The position numbers and the translations under genes are program-made. From Pelagihabitans pacificus (lineage in GTDB: Bacteria; Bacteroidota; Bacteroidia; Flavobacteriales; Flavobacteriaceae), in the NCBI RefSeq assembly GCF_009371985.2, contig NZ_VIKU02000002.1, positions 558,001 through 622,000 on the forward strand: DNA of 64,000 nucleotides, given 5' to 3'. Below are positions 25,876 through 34,375 of the stretch, one piece after another (position 1 is the first letter of the stretch; every line of letters begins with the position of its first letter). The notes under the pieces were generated by a model that saw nothing but the letters and a program-made list of their open reading frames with translations, did not search any database and was not told where the DNA came from.

Positions 25876-26041
25876 ACCTTTAATTTTTTTTTATATTATA
25901 TAAGAGACTGGGAATTACCTAACCAGCACTTCATATGCCACCTGTTTCGGAGATATAGAAAATTCCATAAATGCATTTTTGACCTTTCAAGGATTTGAAA
26001 TTATCCCATTTTCAGCAAGATGTTTTACCAGCTGGTTACAG

Positions 26042-26080
26042 AAAAATTAAGGAGCGATATCCTGCTTCGGATATCGCTCC
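26042..26080 (-). terminator. Rho-independent terminator after the FadL gene
   Basis: GGAGCGATATCC (26051-26062) pairs perfectly with GGATATCGCTCC (26069-26080). On the minus strand it is followed by TTAATTTTTC. It lies 45 bp past the FadL stop. Confidence 0.85.
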
Positions 26081-26124
26081 TTGACTTGATTTTCACTTCT
26101 TAAAGGGTGGCAATTCGCAGTCGA

Positions 26125-27438
26125 CTAATTTGTGCCGAAAGTATAACTCACACCGACCATCATCATCGAAGTGGTCATATCGTATGATACCTCACTTCCA
26201 GGGATGGCTCCGTAAGGAGGAAAGTTTTGAATAAACTGTGGGTTCAATATGGGACCGGAAGTAGCGTCCCCACTGGAACCATAGTGGTAAACGGCATCCA
26301 AGGATAGTTGATCGGTAGCTTCGTAGCTTAAGCCAAACTGAAACGCATTCTTGATAATAGCGGTAGCGGGAATATTGAAGAAGGCTACATCGCTGTTGAT
26401 GGGGTTGGAGCTATAAGTATAGCCAACCCGTAAGGGCAGTTTGGTTACCCCCTTGTATTGAACACCTGCAGAAATGATATTGATATTCTCCCAACCAAAT
26501 CCTTGTACCGAAGCGGTAGATGTCCAACCCGTAGTGGAGAACCCATCGGTATTTTCATAATCTACCAAACGGTAATCCAAAGCCAAATCCACATCACCGA
26601 GGGAATAGCCGAGGCCTAGGGAATAAATAGCAGGATAATCCATATTGAAGCTATTGGAACCGGTCGAATTGTCTAAATAGGTATTGTCGAACTCAAAATC
26701 CCCAAAGGCTTGCGTAGATTTATATGACGCCCCGGCCTTGAACCCGGTTCCTGAATCGAAGAAAACCCCCAATTGCGCCCCAAATCCAATGGCGGAAGCC
26801 TTATCGGCGGAAGGATATCCGGCAGCCGTAGGGTTCGCGGTCGGATTGGGCATTAGCTCCAAAGTGGCATAATTAAAAGTGGGCTCCACACCGATTGAGA
26901 ATTTATCGGAAAGCTCATACGCCCAGGTAAAACCGACTTGCAGTAAGATATAATCCGATTCGATACGGCCAAAACCGCCCATGGTCTGAGGCATATTGAT
27001 CGGGTTGGTGTTACTTTCGGGGAAAGTAACCCCGAAACCACTAATCCCGAAGGCCGAGGCCCCAAAAGTGTGTTTGCTGTCTTCCCTACCCCAGACCATT
27101 GCCAAATTGGGTAATGGGGAAACTCCCCTATCGTCTTCGGTAACTCCACTGAAGACATTACCCGTAGGCTGGCCAGTGGTATCGAATTCCGGTACGGTGG
27201 AACTTAGTTCAGGTGAGGAAAAGAAAAGTCCGATATCAAACTTTACGATTTTATCATCGAAAGCAGAAATAGCAGCCGGGTTCCAATGCAAGGCTCCAGA
27301 AATATCCAGCGGCTGGCCTGTGGCCGCACCCCCCATTGACATATTTACGGAACCCACCCCCTGCATGATATGACCCGCCTGCGAAAATGCCACAGTCGAG
27401 AAGATCAAGGCGCATAATCTTAAAAGATTTTTTTTCAT
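26125..27438 (-). CDS. OmpP1/FadL/TodX-family outer-membrane transporter
   Basis: 437 aa. A signal peptide ends near STVAFSQAG. The mature N-terminus GHIMQGVGSVNMSMGGAATG fits the FadL hatch region (family NxxxGxxGxA-like start), and the remainder is a long beta-barrel with many Tyr/Phe strands ending SYTFGTN. Transports hydrophobic compounds such as fatty acids or aromatics across the outer membrane in characterised members. Monocistronic, with its own class B promoter about 138 bp upstream and a strong terminator. Substrate unknown. Confidence 0.93.
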   Translation of the reverse strand: MKKNLLRLCALIFSTVAFSQAGHIMQGVGSVNMSMGGAATGQPLDISGALHWNPAAISAFDDKIVKFDIGLFFSSPELSSTVPEFDTTGQPTGNVFSGVTEDDRGVSPLPNLAMVWGREDSKHTFGASAFGISGFGVTFPESNTNPINMPQTMGGFGRIESDYILLQVGFTWAYELSDKFSIGVEPTFNYATLELMPNPTANPTAAGYPSADKASAIGFGAQLGVFFDSGTGFKAGASYKSTQAFGDFEFDNTYLDNSTGSNSFNMDYPAIYSLGLGYSLGDVDLALDYRLVDYENTDGFSTTGWTSTASVQGFGWENINIISAGVQYKGVTKLPLRVGYTYSSNPINSDVAFFNIPATAIIKNAFQFGLSYEATDQLSLDAVYHYGSSGDATSGPILNPQFIQNFPPYGAIPGSEVSYDMTTSMMMVGVSYTFGTN

Positions 27439-27538
27439 AATAGTAGTTATTTTAGTTAATTTTTATTCTCTTTTCAAACATCCTTAATACCTGATACCTT
27501 TTGAACGGTGACTTAAGAAATGGTACATTACAAGAACA

Positions 27539-27584
27539 CTAAATTAACTGAATATCAATTTATTAGCTATGATTATTATCATAG
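27539..27584 (-). promoter_or_regulatory. Crp/Fnr-type promoter (class B) for the FadL gene
   Basis: CTATGAT-TATT-ATCATAG (27567-27584) is an extended perfect palindrome. The minus-strand -7-like box TAATTTAG begins at 27546, 29.5 bp from the centre. The implied 5' leader of the FadL transcript is about 95 nt. Confidence 0.65.
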
Positions 27585-27650
27585 ACAAAAAATTTGTTTG
27601 TGTAATTTTTTTGCTCGTCCGATACCGATGATCATGTTGGTTTCATCCAA

Positions 27651-27679
27651 CAAAAAAGGAGGGACAAACGTCCCTCCTT
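27651..27679 (-). terminator. Rho-independent terminator after SQR 2
   Basis: AAGGAGGGAC (27656-27665) pairs with GTCCCTCCTT (27670-27679) around loop AAAC. The A-run on the left becomes a T-run on the minus strand. Confidence 0.85.
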
Positions 27680-27705
27680 ACAACCAGAATCATCAATCAA
27701 AAAAC

Positions 27706-28977
27706 CTATACATTCTTACCCTTCATCATCTTATTCCAATATAGATAAGGGAGTCCGTATTTTTTTAACATCCACAATCGCCAATGCTCCTTGGCGCTAT
27801 TGAACACCAACAGGCGTTTTAGTTTTGGATCGGGAATAAAGTTGTTCTTGTAGTCGAATTCAGCAAGGACCATTTTCCCGTAACCGGTGACCAACGGACA
27901 GGATGAATACCCATTGTATGATTTATTGCTTGCCTCTTGGTGCTTCAATAAACGCATTAGATTGTCTACAACGATCGGTACCTGTTTCCGGATTGCCGCT
28001 CCGGTTTTTGCCGTAGGCAAGGCGGCAACATCCCCTAGCCCAAATATATTGGGATATTTGTTGTGTTGCATTGAGTGGTGGTCAACATCGAGCCACCCGG
28101 CATCGTTTACCAGAACAGACTCTTTAACAAATTTGGGAGCTGTCTGCGGAGGTGCCAAATGCAACATGTCGAACGGAATCTGGATGACCGCATCCCCCGT
28201 CATCGTTTCCCCCAATTCATTATCTGCATTGATAACGCACTGGTTCTCATCGGGAGCGGTATGATTGAAGAATACAATTTTTTTGTCGACATCAATCTTG
28301 TAGGGGGCATAGAACGGTTTAAAATGAATGCCATAACGGTCTATTACCCGTGTTAAGGTTTCCTTGACTTGTTTTACTCCGAATATGACCGAGCCCGGGG
28401 TGGCAAAAATCACGTTGGTCTTATCCTTCAGTCCGTGTTTCCCGAAATAATCTGCGGCGAGGTAGGCAGTCTTTTGGGGGGCACCACCACATTTAATTGG
28501 AGTTGTCGGCTGCGTAAAAAGGGCATTGCCCCCTTTAAAATTTTTAATGGTTTCCCACGTATGTCGGGGATCGGTGTAGTTACTACAGGCAATCCCTTTT
28601 TCCATGGCCTCTGGCAAGCCTTCGATTAGGGTGGGGTCCATGATTAACCCTGGGGCTACCACCAAATAATCATACGAGAAGGTTCCGCTCCGCTTGGTGG
28701 AAACAGCATTATTCCCTGGGTCAAAACCTTCCGCATAATCCTTTATCCAAGTAACACCTTTGGGTATTAAACCTGACATAGGTTTGGCAGTCTTGTCATA
28801 GTCGTAGGTACCCGCCCCTACCAAAGTCCAGGCAGGTTGGTAATAATGGGTGTCCGCAGGTTCTATGAGTCCGATATCAAGTTTGCCGTTCTTTTTCAAT
28901 AATTGGGTGGCGGTCATGATACCAGCCGTTCCCCCTCCGATAATCAGAATTTGATGATGTGATTTCATTTTTGCCAA
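27706..28977 (-). CDS. Sulfide:quinone oxidoreductase, type II-like (SQR 2)
   Basis: 423 aa FAD enzyme. The FAD motif IIGGGTAGIMTATQLL is near 12-27. Cys131 (KGIACSNY), Cys163 (TPIKCGGAPQKTAYLAADYF) and Cys360 (YNGYSSCPLVTGYGKMVLAEF) match the type II SQR family of bacteria and mitochondria. GDVAALPTAKTGAAIRKQ is the second FAD motif. Oxidises sulfide and feeds quinone. Divergent from the sulfite dehydrogenase operon, with which it shares one class A palindrome, so both are probably induced together. The start may be the first or second Met. Confidence 0.93.
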   Translation of the reverse strand: MAKMKSHHQILIIGGGTAGIMTATQLLKKNGKLDIGLIEPADTHYYQPAWTLVGAGTYDYDKTAKPMSGLIPKGVTWIKDYAEGFDPGNNAVSTKRSGTFSYDYLVVAPGLIMDPTLIEGLPEAMEKGIACSNYTDPRHTWETIKNFKGGNALFTQPTTPIKCGGAPQKTAYLAADYFGKHGLKDKTNVIFATPGSVIFGVKQVKETLTRVIDRYGIHFKPFYAPYKIDVDKKIVFFNHTAPDENQCVINADNELGETMTGDAVIQIPFDMLHLAPPQTAPKFVKESVLVNDAGWLDVDHHSMQHNKYPNIFGLGDVAALPTAKTGAAIRKQVPIVVDNLMRLLKHQEASNKSYNGYSSCPLVTGYGKMVLAEFDYKNNFIPDPKLKRLLVFNSAKEHWRLWMLKKYGLPYLYWNKMMKGKNV

Positions 28978-28992
28978 ATTTTAGGAATTTCC

Positions 28993-29066
28993 TAAAAATA
29001 AATACCTTTTATCAGCTATACTGTAACATTGGTTACATACATTGAGGTGTATAATGTATTATTTTA
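28993..29066. promoter_or_regulatory. Divergent Crp/Fnr-type promoter (class A) shared by SQR 2 and the sulfite dehydrogenase operon
   Basis: TGTAAC-ATTG-GTTACA at 29022-29037. Leftward -7 box TATTTTTA starts at 29000 (29.5 bp from the centre). Rightward TATTTTA starts at 29060 (30.5 bp). One palindrome could therefore activate both directions. Confidence 0.75.
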
Positions 29067-29094
29067 GAAGACTAAATACTTTGAACAGTTACCA

Positions 29095-30315
29095 ATGAAA
29101 AGACGAAACTTTGTTAAAAGTACCCTATTGGGGTCGATGACCACCGCATTGGGAATCGATATTGCATTTGGCGCGGTAATGCCGGAAGGTTACACTCCCC
29201 TTGCGCTGCAAGATCCCGATCCGTTCAAGATGTTCGATAAGGATCCCCAAATGGTGGTCTTGAACGATAAGCCATGGAATATGGAAGCCCAAGCGCACCT
29301 GCTGGACGATAAGATTACGCCCAACAAATATATGTTCATCCGAAACAATGGTAAAATTCCGGAGACCATTGACGTAGACAATTGGACGCTCGGCTTTGAT
29401 GGGGAATCCGTAAAACAACAAAAGACCTATACGCTGAATGAACTAAAAACAAACTTCAAGCAGTATACGTATCAGCTTACTTTGGAATGTGGGGGAAATG
29501 GGAGGAGTGAGTTCGACCCGCCCGCCAAAGGAAACCAATGGACCATCGGCGCCGTATCCTGTGCCACGTGGACGGGAGTACGGCTAAAGGATGTGTTGGA
29601 AGACGTCGGGATCAAGGATAATGCCGTTTACATCGGCTACCACGCCGCCGATACCCATTTGAGTGGCGACCCCTCGAAAGAGCCCATTTCAAGGGGAGTA
29701 CCAATCGCCAAAGCCTTACAGGACGAAACCCTGATCGCGTTCAAAATGAATGGAAAAGACATTCCATTGGCCCATGGGTATCCGTTGCGCTTGATAGTAG
29801 GAGGATGGCCGGCCTCGGCCTCCGGAAAATGGTTAAATCGGATTAGCATTCGAAACAAAGTGCATGACGGACCTAAAATGACGGGTACTGCCTATCGCGT
29901 GCCCTGTAAGCCAGTAGCACCTGGGGAAAAGGTGAAGGATGAAGACATGTGCATCATTGAATCGATGCCCGTAAAGTCTTTGATTACCTATCCCAAATCC
30001 GGTGCAACCATCAAAAAAGGAAGTTCCTTCAACATTCGAGGTCATGCTTGGGCCGGGGAATTGGAAGTTTCCAAGGTAGAATACTCCATCGACTTTGGCA
30101 GCACTTGGAAAACATGCCAATTGGAAGCACCGGCCAATAGATTGGCGTGGCAACATTTCAAGGCTAGCATAGAATTCCCTCAACAGGGATACTACGAGGT
30201 TTGGGCCAGGGCAACCGATAGCAATAATATTGCCCAGCCGATGCTGCTACCGGGATGGAATCCCAAAGGATATCTGAACAATGCCTGTCACCGAATCGCT
30301 GTAAAAGTTAGCTAA
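29095..30315 (+). CDS. Sulfite oxidase-family molybdoenzyme (SoxC/SorA-like sulfite dehydrogenase)
   Basis: 406 aa periplasmic enzyme, probably sulfite to sulfate. A short twin-arginine signal (MKRRNFVKSTLLGS) fits Tat export of a cofactor-loaded enzyme. The molybdopterin domain has the ligand Cys132 in LTLECGGNGRSEF, then WTIGAVSCATWTGVRLKDVL, ADTHLSGDPSKEP and HGYPLRLIVGGWPASASGKW. The C-terminal Mo-co dimerisation domain starts near 310 (ITYPKSGATIKKGSSFNIRG). Its stop overlaps the start of a cytochrome c gene (TAATG). SoxC-like within the sulfite oxidase family; sulfite as substrate is inferred from family and neighbours. Confidence 0.92.
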   Translation: MKRRNFVKSTLLGSMTTALGIDIAFGAVMPEGYTPLALQDPDPFKMFDKDPQMVVLNDKPWNMEAQAHLLDDKITPNKYMFIRNNGKIPETIDVDNWTLGFDGESVKQQKTYTLNELKTNFKQYTYQLTLECGGNGRSEFDPPAKGNQWTIGAVSCATWTGVRLKDVLEDVGIKDNAVYIGYHAADTHLSGDPSKEPISRGVPIAKALQDETLIAFKMNGKDIPLAHGYPLRLIVGGWPASASGKWLNRISIRNKVHDGPKMTGTAYRVPCKPVAPGEKVKDEDMCIIESMPVKSLITYPKSGATIKKGSSFNIRGHAWAGELEVSKVEYSIDFGSTWKTCQLEAPANRLAWQHFKASIEFPQQGYYEVWARATDSNNIAQPMLLPGWNPKGYLNNACHRIAVKVS

Positions 30316-30809
30316 TGGAAAATCAGGATAAGCTTAAGGAAAGTATTCGGCAGATACGTCTTTTGATGTCGACCATCTTTATCATATTTATAGCCATCAC
30401 CGGGATTTTGGTATATCTGTTGATCGATCCCAGTCTTTCTGCCTTTCAATCAAGCACACCTGAAGAAACCTATGCCGCAGTTCCTGGGACGACTATTGAA
30501 GAGGAAGATGATTTTGACAAAATTGAAAACGGGATACACCTCCGTACAGGATTTGTAGAAGGCGACGGTTTAATGCTGGTAGTCAATAATTGTACCAACT
30601 GCCATTCTGCCAAACTGGTCACACAAAATAGGATGTCAAAAGAACGCTGGGTCGCCACCATCCGTTGGATGCAGGAAACCCAAAATCTATGGGACCTAGG
30701 AAAAAATGAGGAGGCCATTGTGAACTACCTCGCCACCTACTATGCCCCTACGGCCAAAGGGAGACGGCAAAACTTGTCCAATATCGAATGGTATGACCTG
30801 GAAAATTAG
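30315..30809 (+). CDS. Membrane-anchored monohaem cytochrome c (SorB-like partner)
   Basis: 164 aa. One N-terminal membrane helix at about 16-37, periplasmic linker, then haem motif CTNCH at 93-97 with MLVVNNCTNCHSAKLVTQNRM and a probable axial Met in IRWMQETQNLW. Start codon overlaps the stop of the molybdoenzyme gene, so the two are translationally coupled. This fits a SorAB-like pair in which the cytochrome takes the electrons released from sulfite. Confidence 0.9.
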   Translation: MENQDKLKESIRQIRLLMSTIFIIFIAITGILVYLLIDPSLSAFQSSTPEETYAAVPGTTIEEEDDFDKIENGIHLRTGFVEGDGLMLVVNNCTNCHSAKLVTQNRMSKERWVATIRWMQETQNLWDLGKNEEAIVNYLATYYAPTAKGRRQNLSNIEWYDLEN

Positions 30810-31752
30810 TCTTATGATCGTGCTTCTGCTGTTTCTTGGTTCCTGCAAAAATGACCGGAACAGGCATACCGATACCGAATCGGCAGTAGTGCAAGATTAT
30901 CTAACTAGTGAATGTTTGCTGGAGGCCGATGTCCTTTTGTCGAACCCCAAAGGCCTTGACGTAAAGTTCATTGATTTTAGGAAACGCGAAGATTACCAAA
31001 AAAGTCATCTGCCCGGTGCTATCAATATATGGCGCAACGATATTGAGGACAGCATGTACCCCTATAGAGGAATGATGGCTTCGAAGAATACCATCGAAGC
31101 CTTGTTTTCAGAACTGGGCATTCAAAACACCGATACCTTGATTGTTTATGACAATCACAGTGGTTCCGATGCCGCCCGTCTTTGGTGGGTTCTACAAAAC
31201 TACGATTTCGGAGCGGTAAAGCTCTTGAACGGAGGCATTACCGCTTGGATTTCTGCAGGAGGGGAAGTAACGGATGAAATCAGCGAGTTTCCTTCATCGA
31301 AGTTTACGTTGCCAGCGCATAGTAGTATGAAGTATCTGATTGGATTGGAGGGACTAAAACAAGAACTCGTTAAAAAGAATCCTCCGCTTTTATTGGATGT
31401 CCGTACTCATGATGAATACACCGGAAAACGACAGAAATCGGGGGCCTCGCGCGCGGGCCGTATCCCGAACAGCCAATGGATCGATTGGGCCCATGCCATT
31501 GACTACCATGGGTCCGGTAAGTTTCGTTCCACCAAAGAGTTGGAAGCCCTGTATGGACAATTGGGAATCTCTAAAGAGGATCCCATAATTACCTATTGCC
31601 ATACCGGGGTGCGATCGGCCCATACCACCTTTGTGCTCACCGAATTACTGGGATATACAAAGGTCAAAAATTACGATGGTTCATGGACCGAATGGAGTTA
31701 TTTTGAAGATCTACCCATTGGAAAAGATAGTATAACCTTAACTTTGCAATAG
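30793..31752 (+). CDS. Two-domain rhodanese lipoprotein (thiosulfate sulfurtransferase-like)
   Basis: 319 aa from the ATG at 30793 (MTWKISL), which overlaps the cytochrome gene by 17 bases; a longer frame from 30742 is unlikely. Lipobox FLGSC gives a lipidated Cys at residue 18. The first rhodanese domain (about 40-150) has no Cys in its active loop (VYDNHSGSDAARL). The second (about 185-305) has the catalytic loop ITYCHTGVRSAHT. Inactive-then-active arrangement is the rule for thiosulfate and mercaptopyruvate sulfurtransferases. Periplasmic sulfane-sulfur transfer beside sulfite oxidation is the likely role. Confidence 0.9.
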   Translation: MTWKISLMIVLLLFLGSCKNDRNRHTDTESAVVQDYLTSECLLEADVLLSNPKGLDVKFIDFRKREDYQKSHLPGAINIWRNDIEDSMYPYRGMMASKNTIEALFSELGIQNTDTLIVYDNHSGSDAARLWWVLQNYDFGAVKLLNGGITAWISAGGEVTDEISEFPSSKFTLPAHSSMKYLIGLEGLKQELVKKNPPLLLDVRTHDEYTGKRQKSGASRAGRIPNSQWIDWAHAIDYHGSGKFRSTKELEALYGQLGISKEDPIITYCHTGVRSAHTTFVLTELLGYTKVKNYDGSWTEWSYFEDLPIGKDSITLTLQ

Positions 31753-31754
31753 CT

Positions 31755-32633
31755 ATGGAAAATTATATAGATGCCTTTGTTAATGCCTTTTTAGGAAGTG
31801 TGCAATGGACCTGGAAGTCCATCATTTTTGAAGTGCCCTGGTATACCAATTACTTTTGGGGTCTCATCGCCATTTCGTTGGTCGTGTGGTTATTGGAAAT
31901 TCTGTTTCCTTGGCGCAAGGATCAATCTATCTTCCGAAGGGACTTTTGGTTGGATGCCTTCTACATGTTCTTTAATTTCTTTATGTTCGCCATTGTTATC
32001 AGTGGGGTCTACAAACTACTGGAAGTTTTCTTCGGCGATATCGGGATTACGGCCAAGTCGTTGGCAGTTGTAGACCTTTCGACCATGCCCATGTGGCTAC
32101 AATTGGTGCTCTTTTTCATCGTCTTGGATTTCGTACAATGGTTCACCCACGTACTACTACATAAATATCCTGTTCTATGGAATTTTCATAAGGTGCACCA
32201 TTCGGTAAAAGAGATGGGGTTTGCGGCACATTTGAGATACCACTGGATGGAAAACGTGCTCTACAAGCCCTTAAAAGTGTTCGGGGTAATGATCTTAGGT
32301 GGATTTGAACCGGAACAGGCCTATATTGTTCATTTTGCCGCAATCGCTATTGGCCATTTGAACCACGCCAATATCAAGATTACCTGGGGACCCTTGAAGT
32401 ATGTGTTCAACAATCCCGTGATGCACTTGTACCATCACTCCTATGTATTACCGGAAGGAAAGTACGGGGTCAACTTTGGGATTAGCCTAAGCCTTTGGGA
32501 CTATATTTTTAAGACCAACTATGTACCGGAAGATAGTGGCACCATTCCACTAGGATTTCCCGGGGATGACAAGTTTCCCAAAGACTTTTTTCATCAGAAT
32601 ATTTACGGTTTTGGGAAATCGAAAAATGACTAA
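31755..32633 (+). CDS. Sterol desaturase/fatty acid hydroxylase-superfamily membrane protein
   Basis: 292 aa with about four membrane helices and the di-iron His boxes HVLLH, FHKVHHS, HLNHANI and LYHHSY. The family hydroxylates or desaturates lipids with O2. It follows the rhodanese gene by 2 bp at the end of the sulfite dehydrogenase operon and is convergent with the next gene by 2 bp. Such a lipid enzyme is unexpected in a sulfur operon, and its substrate cannot be guessed from the sequence. Confidence 0.9.
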   Translation: MENYIDAFVNAFLGSVQWTWKSIIFEVPWYTNYFWGLIAISLVVWLLEILFPWRKDQSIFRRDFWLDAFYMFFNFFMFAIVISGVYKLLEVFFGDIGITAKSLAVVDLSTMPMWLQLVLFFIVLDFVQWFTHVLLHKYPVLWNFHKVHHSVKEMGFAAHLRYHWMENVLYKPLKVFGVMILGGFEPEQAYIVHFAAIAIGHLNHANIKITWGPLKYVFNNPVMHLYHHSYVLPEGKYGVNFGISLSLWDYIFKTNYVPEDSGTIPLGFPGDDKFPKDFFHQNIYGFGKSKND

Positions 32634-32635
32634 AA

Positions 32636-33316
32636 TTAGGACTTGGAGTCAGGAAGGTGCACTCCCAGACGCACTATTGAAACGCCCATCACCGCGAGCC
32701 AAATAGCCTTCATGTGAAAGAGTGGTTTGTAGATCTCGAAGTTGTCCGGGATACCCATGACGATTGCCATGGCTGCCAGTCCCAGAAGTGCGGTGAACCA
32801 TCCCAACCATACGCTGACGATTTTCCATTTAACAAGTCCAAGCCCTAACAAAACCAGGCCAACTCCTGAAAAGACACGGCCAAAACGAACAAAGCAAGTG
32901 ACGTATTGGTTCGTATACAGGATATTGTTCATAAATTCCTGAACCTCAGCTGCCGACTTACCAATGGTGTTCCCCACACCCCAAGCACCGAAGTTATAAT
33001 AAAACGCAGAGGCGATGGCCAAGGTAATGCTCCCTACTACCACCATCCCGGCACCTGGTGTGATTAAAACACGATAGGGCTTCTTAAAGGTAATCGATGC
33101 GAGGGCAAACATCGCTATGGCCATAATGACCCACCCGAAAATATGAATACGGTACATCCATATCCATGTCCATAGCTGTTCGTTAATAGCGACAAAGTCC
33201 GAAGCTACCAAATACTCACCAACATGGTGCGGGGATAACAACCAGCCACCCCAGAGCATAAGGGCTGCAGCGATAAAGGCCCAACCCGTAAATTTGGTTT
33301 CAAAATCTTTCTTCAT
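32636..33316 (-). CDS. Six-helix membrane protein, unknown
   Basis: 226 aa with about six membrane helices (FIAAALMLWGGWLLSPHHVGE, IFGWVIMAIAMFALASI, VVVGSITLAIASAFYY, VFSGVGLVLLGLGLV, WFTALLGLAAMAIVMGI, AIWLAVMGVSIVRLG). No family recognised with confidence; it recalls DUF4386-type small membrane proteins. Preceded by a class A palindrome about 160 bp upstream, which links it to the sulfur genes. Confidence 0.8.
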   Translation of the reverse strand: MKKDFETKFTGWAFIAAALMLWGGWLLSPHHVGEYLVASDFVAINEQLWTWIWMYRIHIFGWVIMAIAMFALASITFKKPYRVLITPGAGMVVVGSITLAIASAFYYNFGAWGVGNTIGKSAAEVQEFMNNILYTNQYVTCFVRFGRVFSGVGLVLLGLGLVKWKIVSVWLGWFTALLGLAAMAIVMGIPDNFEIYKPLFHMKAIWLAVMGVSIVRLGVHLPDSKS

Positions 33317-33446
33317 AGGTTTTATATTTGAATGAATTTGTATTTCCGAAGTTCACTCGGATCAAAATAGTACGTATAGACTTGATAGGAAGGCTTTGTG
33401 TCTTGAAAGGTATTGTATTACCCTTTTGAACCAATTTCCCTAGCCT

Positions 33447-33490
33447 ACAAAATAAGCATGCTAGAATTTTTTTTTGGTAACCTAGGTTAC
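33447..33490 (-). promoter_or_regulatory. Crp/Fnr-type promoter (class A) for the six-helix membrane protein
   Basis: Perfect 14-bp palindrome GTAAC-CTAG-GTTAC at 33477-33490. The minus-strand TATTTTGT, a weaker -7 box, starts at 33454, 29.5 bp from the centre. Implied 5' leader about 125 nt. Confidence 0.65.
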
Positions 33491-33573
33491 ACAAGGGCAA
33501 TTAATCTACTAGGCTAGCAACTGACTTCGGCAGATATTCTGACTGAAATCATATTCAGGGGAACTCCCGAAAT

Positions 33574-34260
33574 CTACTCCTCCCCCAAAACAAAGTCAAC
33601 TGCCATGATGGCGTGGAGCTGCGTAGTAGCCAACAGGGGAAGGTCAAAATCGTTTGGGTCGATGAGCATTGGCAATTCGGTACAACCTAATACAATGCCC
33701 TCGGCCCCGGCATCCCTTAGGAAATGCATTTGCTTTAAAAAGAACTTTTTGGCTTCATGGGTAAAGGTGCCCTGCGTCAATTCATTGGAGATATAGTGAT
33801 GGCATGTATCAAGGTATCTATTTTCCGGAACGATGGTTTCGATTCCAAACCGGGTCTTGAGCCTGGATTGAATAAAACCTTTGGTCATCGTAGGCCGATT
33901 TCCTAGGAGTCCTACTTTTTTCAATCCTTTTTTTAAAGCTTCTTTTCCGGTCGCATCGGCAATGTGCAAAATGGGAATGTTGATTTTGGGTTGCACGAAA
34001 TCGTAAATCATATGGGGCGTATTGGCGCAGATAACAATTGCTTCGGCTCCTGCCTGCTGCAACTTGGTGGCTACATCGAGATAGGTGTTGTTGATTTTAG
34101 GTACATTTTGTTCCCGCATCAGTTCTATGTTGAGGCTATAAATAATCAATGGTGGATTGGCCTGTTTCCCTATTTTATCCCCTACCACCTCGTTAATCAG
34201 TTTATAGTAAACGATGGTCGAATGCCAAGAGGTTCCTCCAATAAGTCCGAGTGTTCGCAT
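33574..34260 (-). CDS. Aspartate/glutamate racemase family protein
   Basis: 228 aa, cofactor-independent Asp/Glu racemase superfamily. Both catalytic cysteines are present: VICANTPHM (about residue 81) and VLGCTELPML (about 192), with the N-terminal LGLIGGTSWHSTIVYYKLIN. The motif set matches the aspartate racemase/YgeA-type branch. Stand-alone gene, no palindromic promoter seen. A D-amino-acid link with the DgcN-like gene at 43 kb is possible but only an inference. Confidence 0.92.
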   Translation of the reverse strand: MRTLGLIGGTSWHSTIVYYKLINEVVGDKIGKQANPPLIIYSLNIELMREQNVPKINNTYLDVATKLQQAGAEAIVICANTPHMIYDFVQPKINIPILHIADATGKEALKKGLKKVGLLGNRPTMTKGFIQSRLKTRFGIETIVPENRYLDTCHHYISNELTQGTFTHEAKKFFLKQMHFLRDAGAEGIVLGCTELPMLIDPNDFDLPLLATTQLHAIMAVDFVLGEE

Positions 34261-34375
34261 TCCAATAAAATGATCAATTAGCGCTTCTCAAAATCAATGA
34301 CACCTAGTCCTGGTCATACATTGTTAAAGCCAACATGAATGCTTATTGCTATTACTATGCCCATGATATGAAGAT

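Larger units (their letters stand above)
25799..26124. other. Intergenic region between hexahaem and FadL genes
   Basis: 326 bp. The left 80 bp hold the hexahaem operon promoter, the right end the FadL terminator. The AT-rich middle shows nothing else. Confidence 0.5.

Noticed and set aside
33300-33500. 66-codon minus-strand frame overlapping the six-helix protein start
   Set aside because: Covers the class A promoter and overlaps a better gene; random composition.
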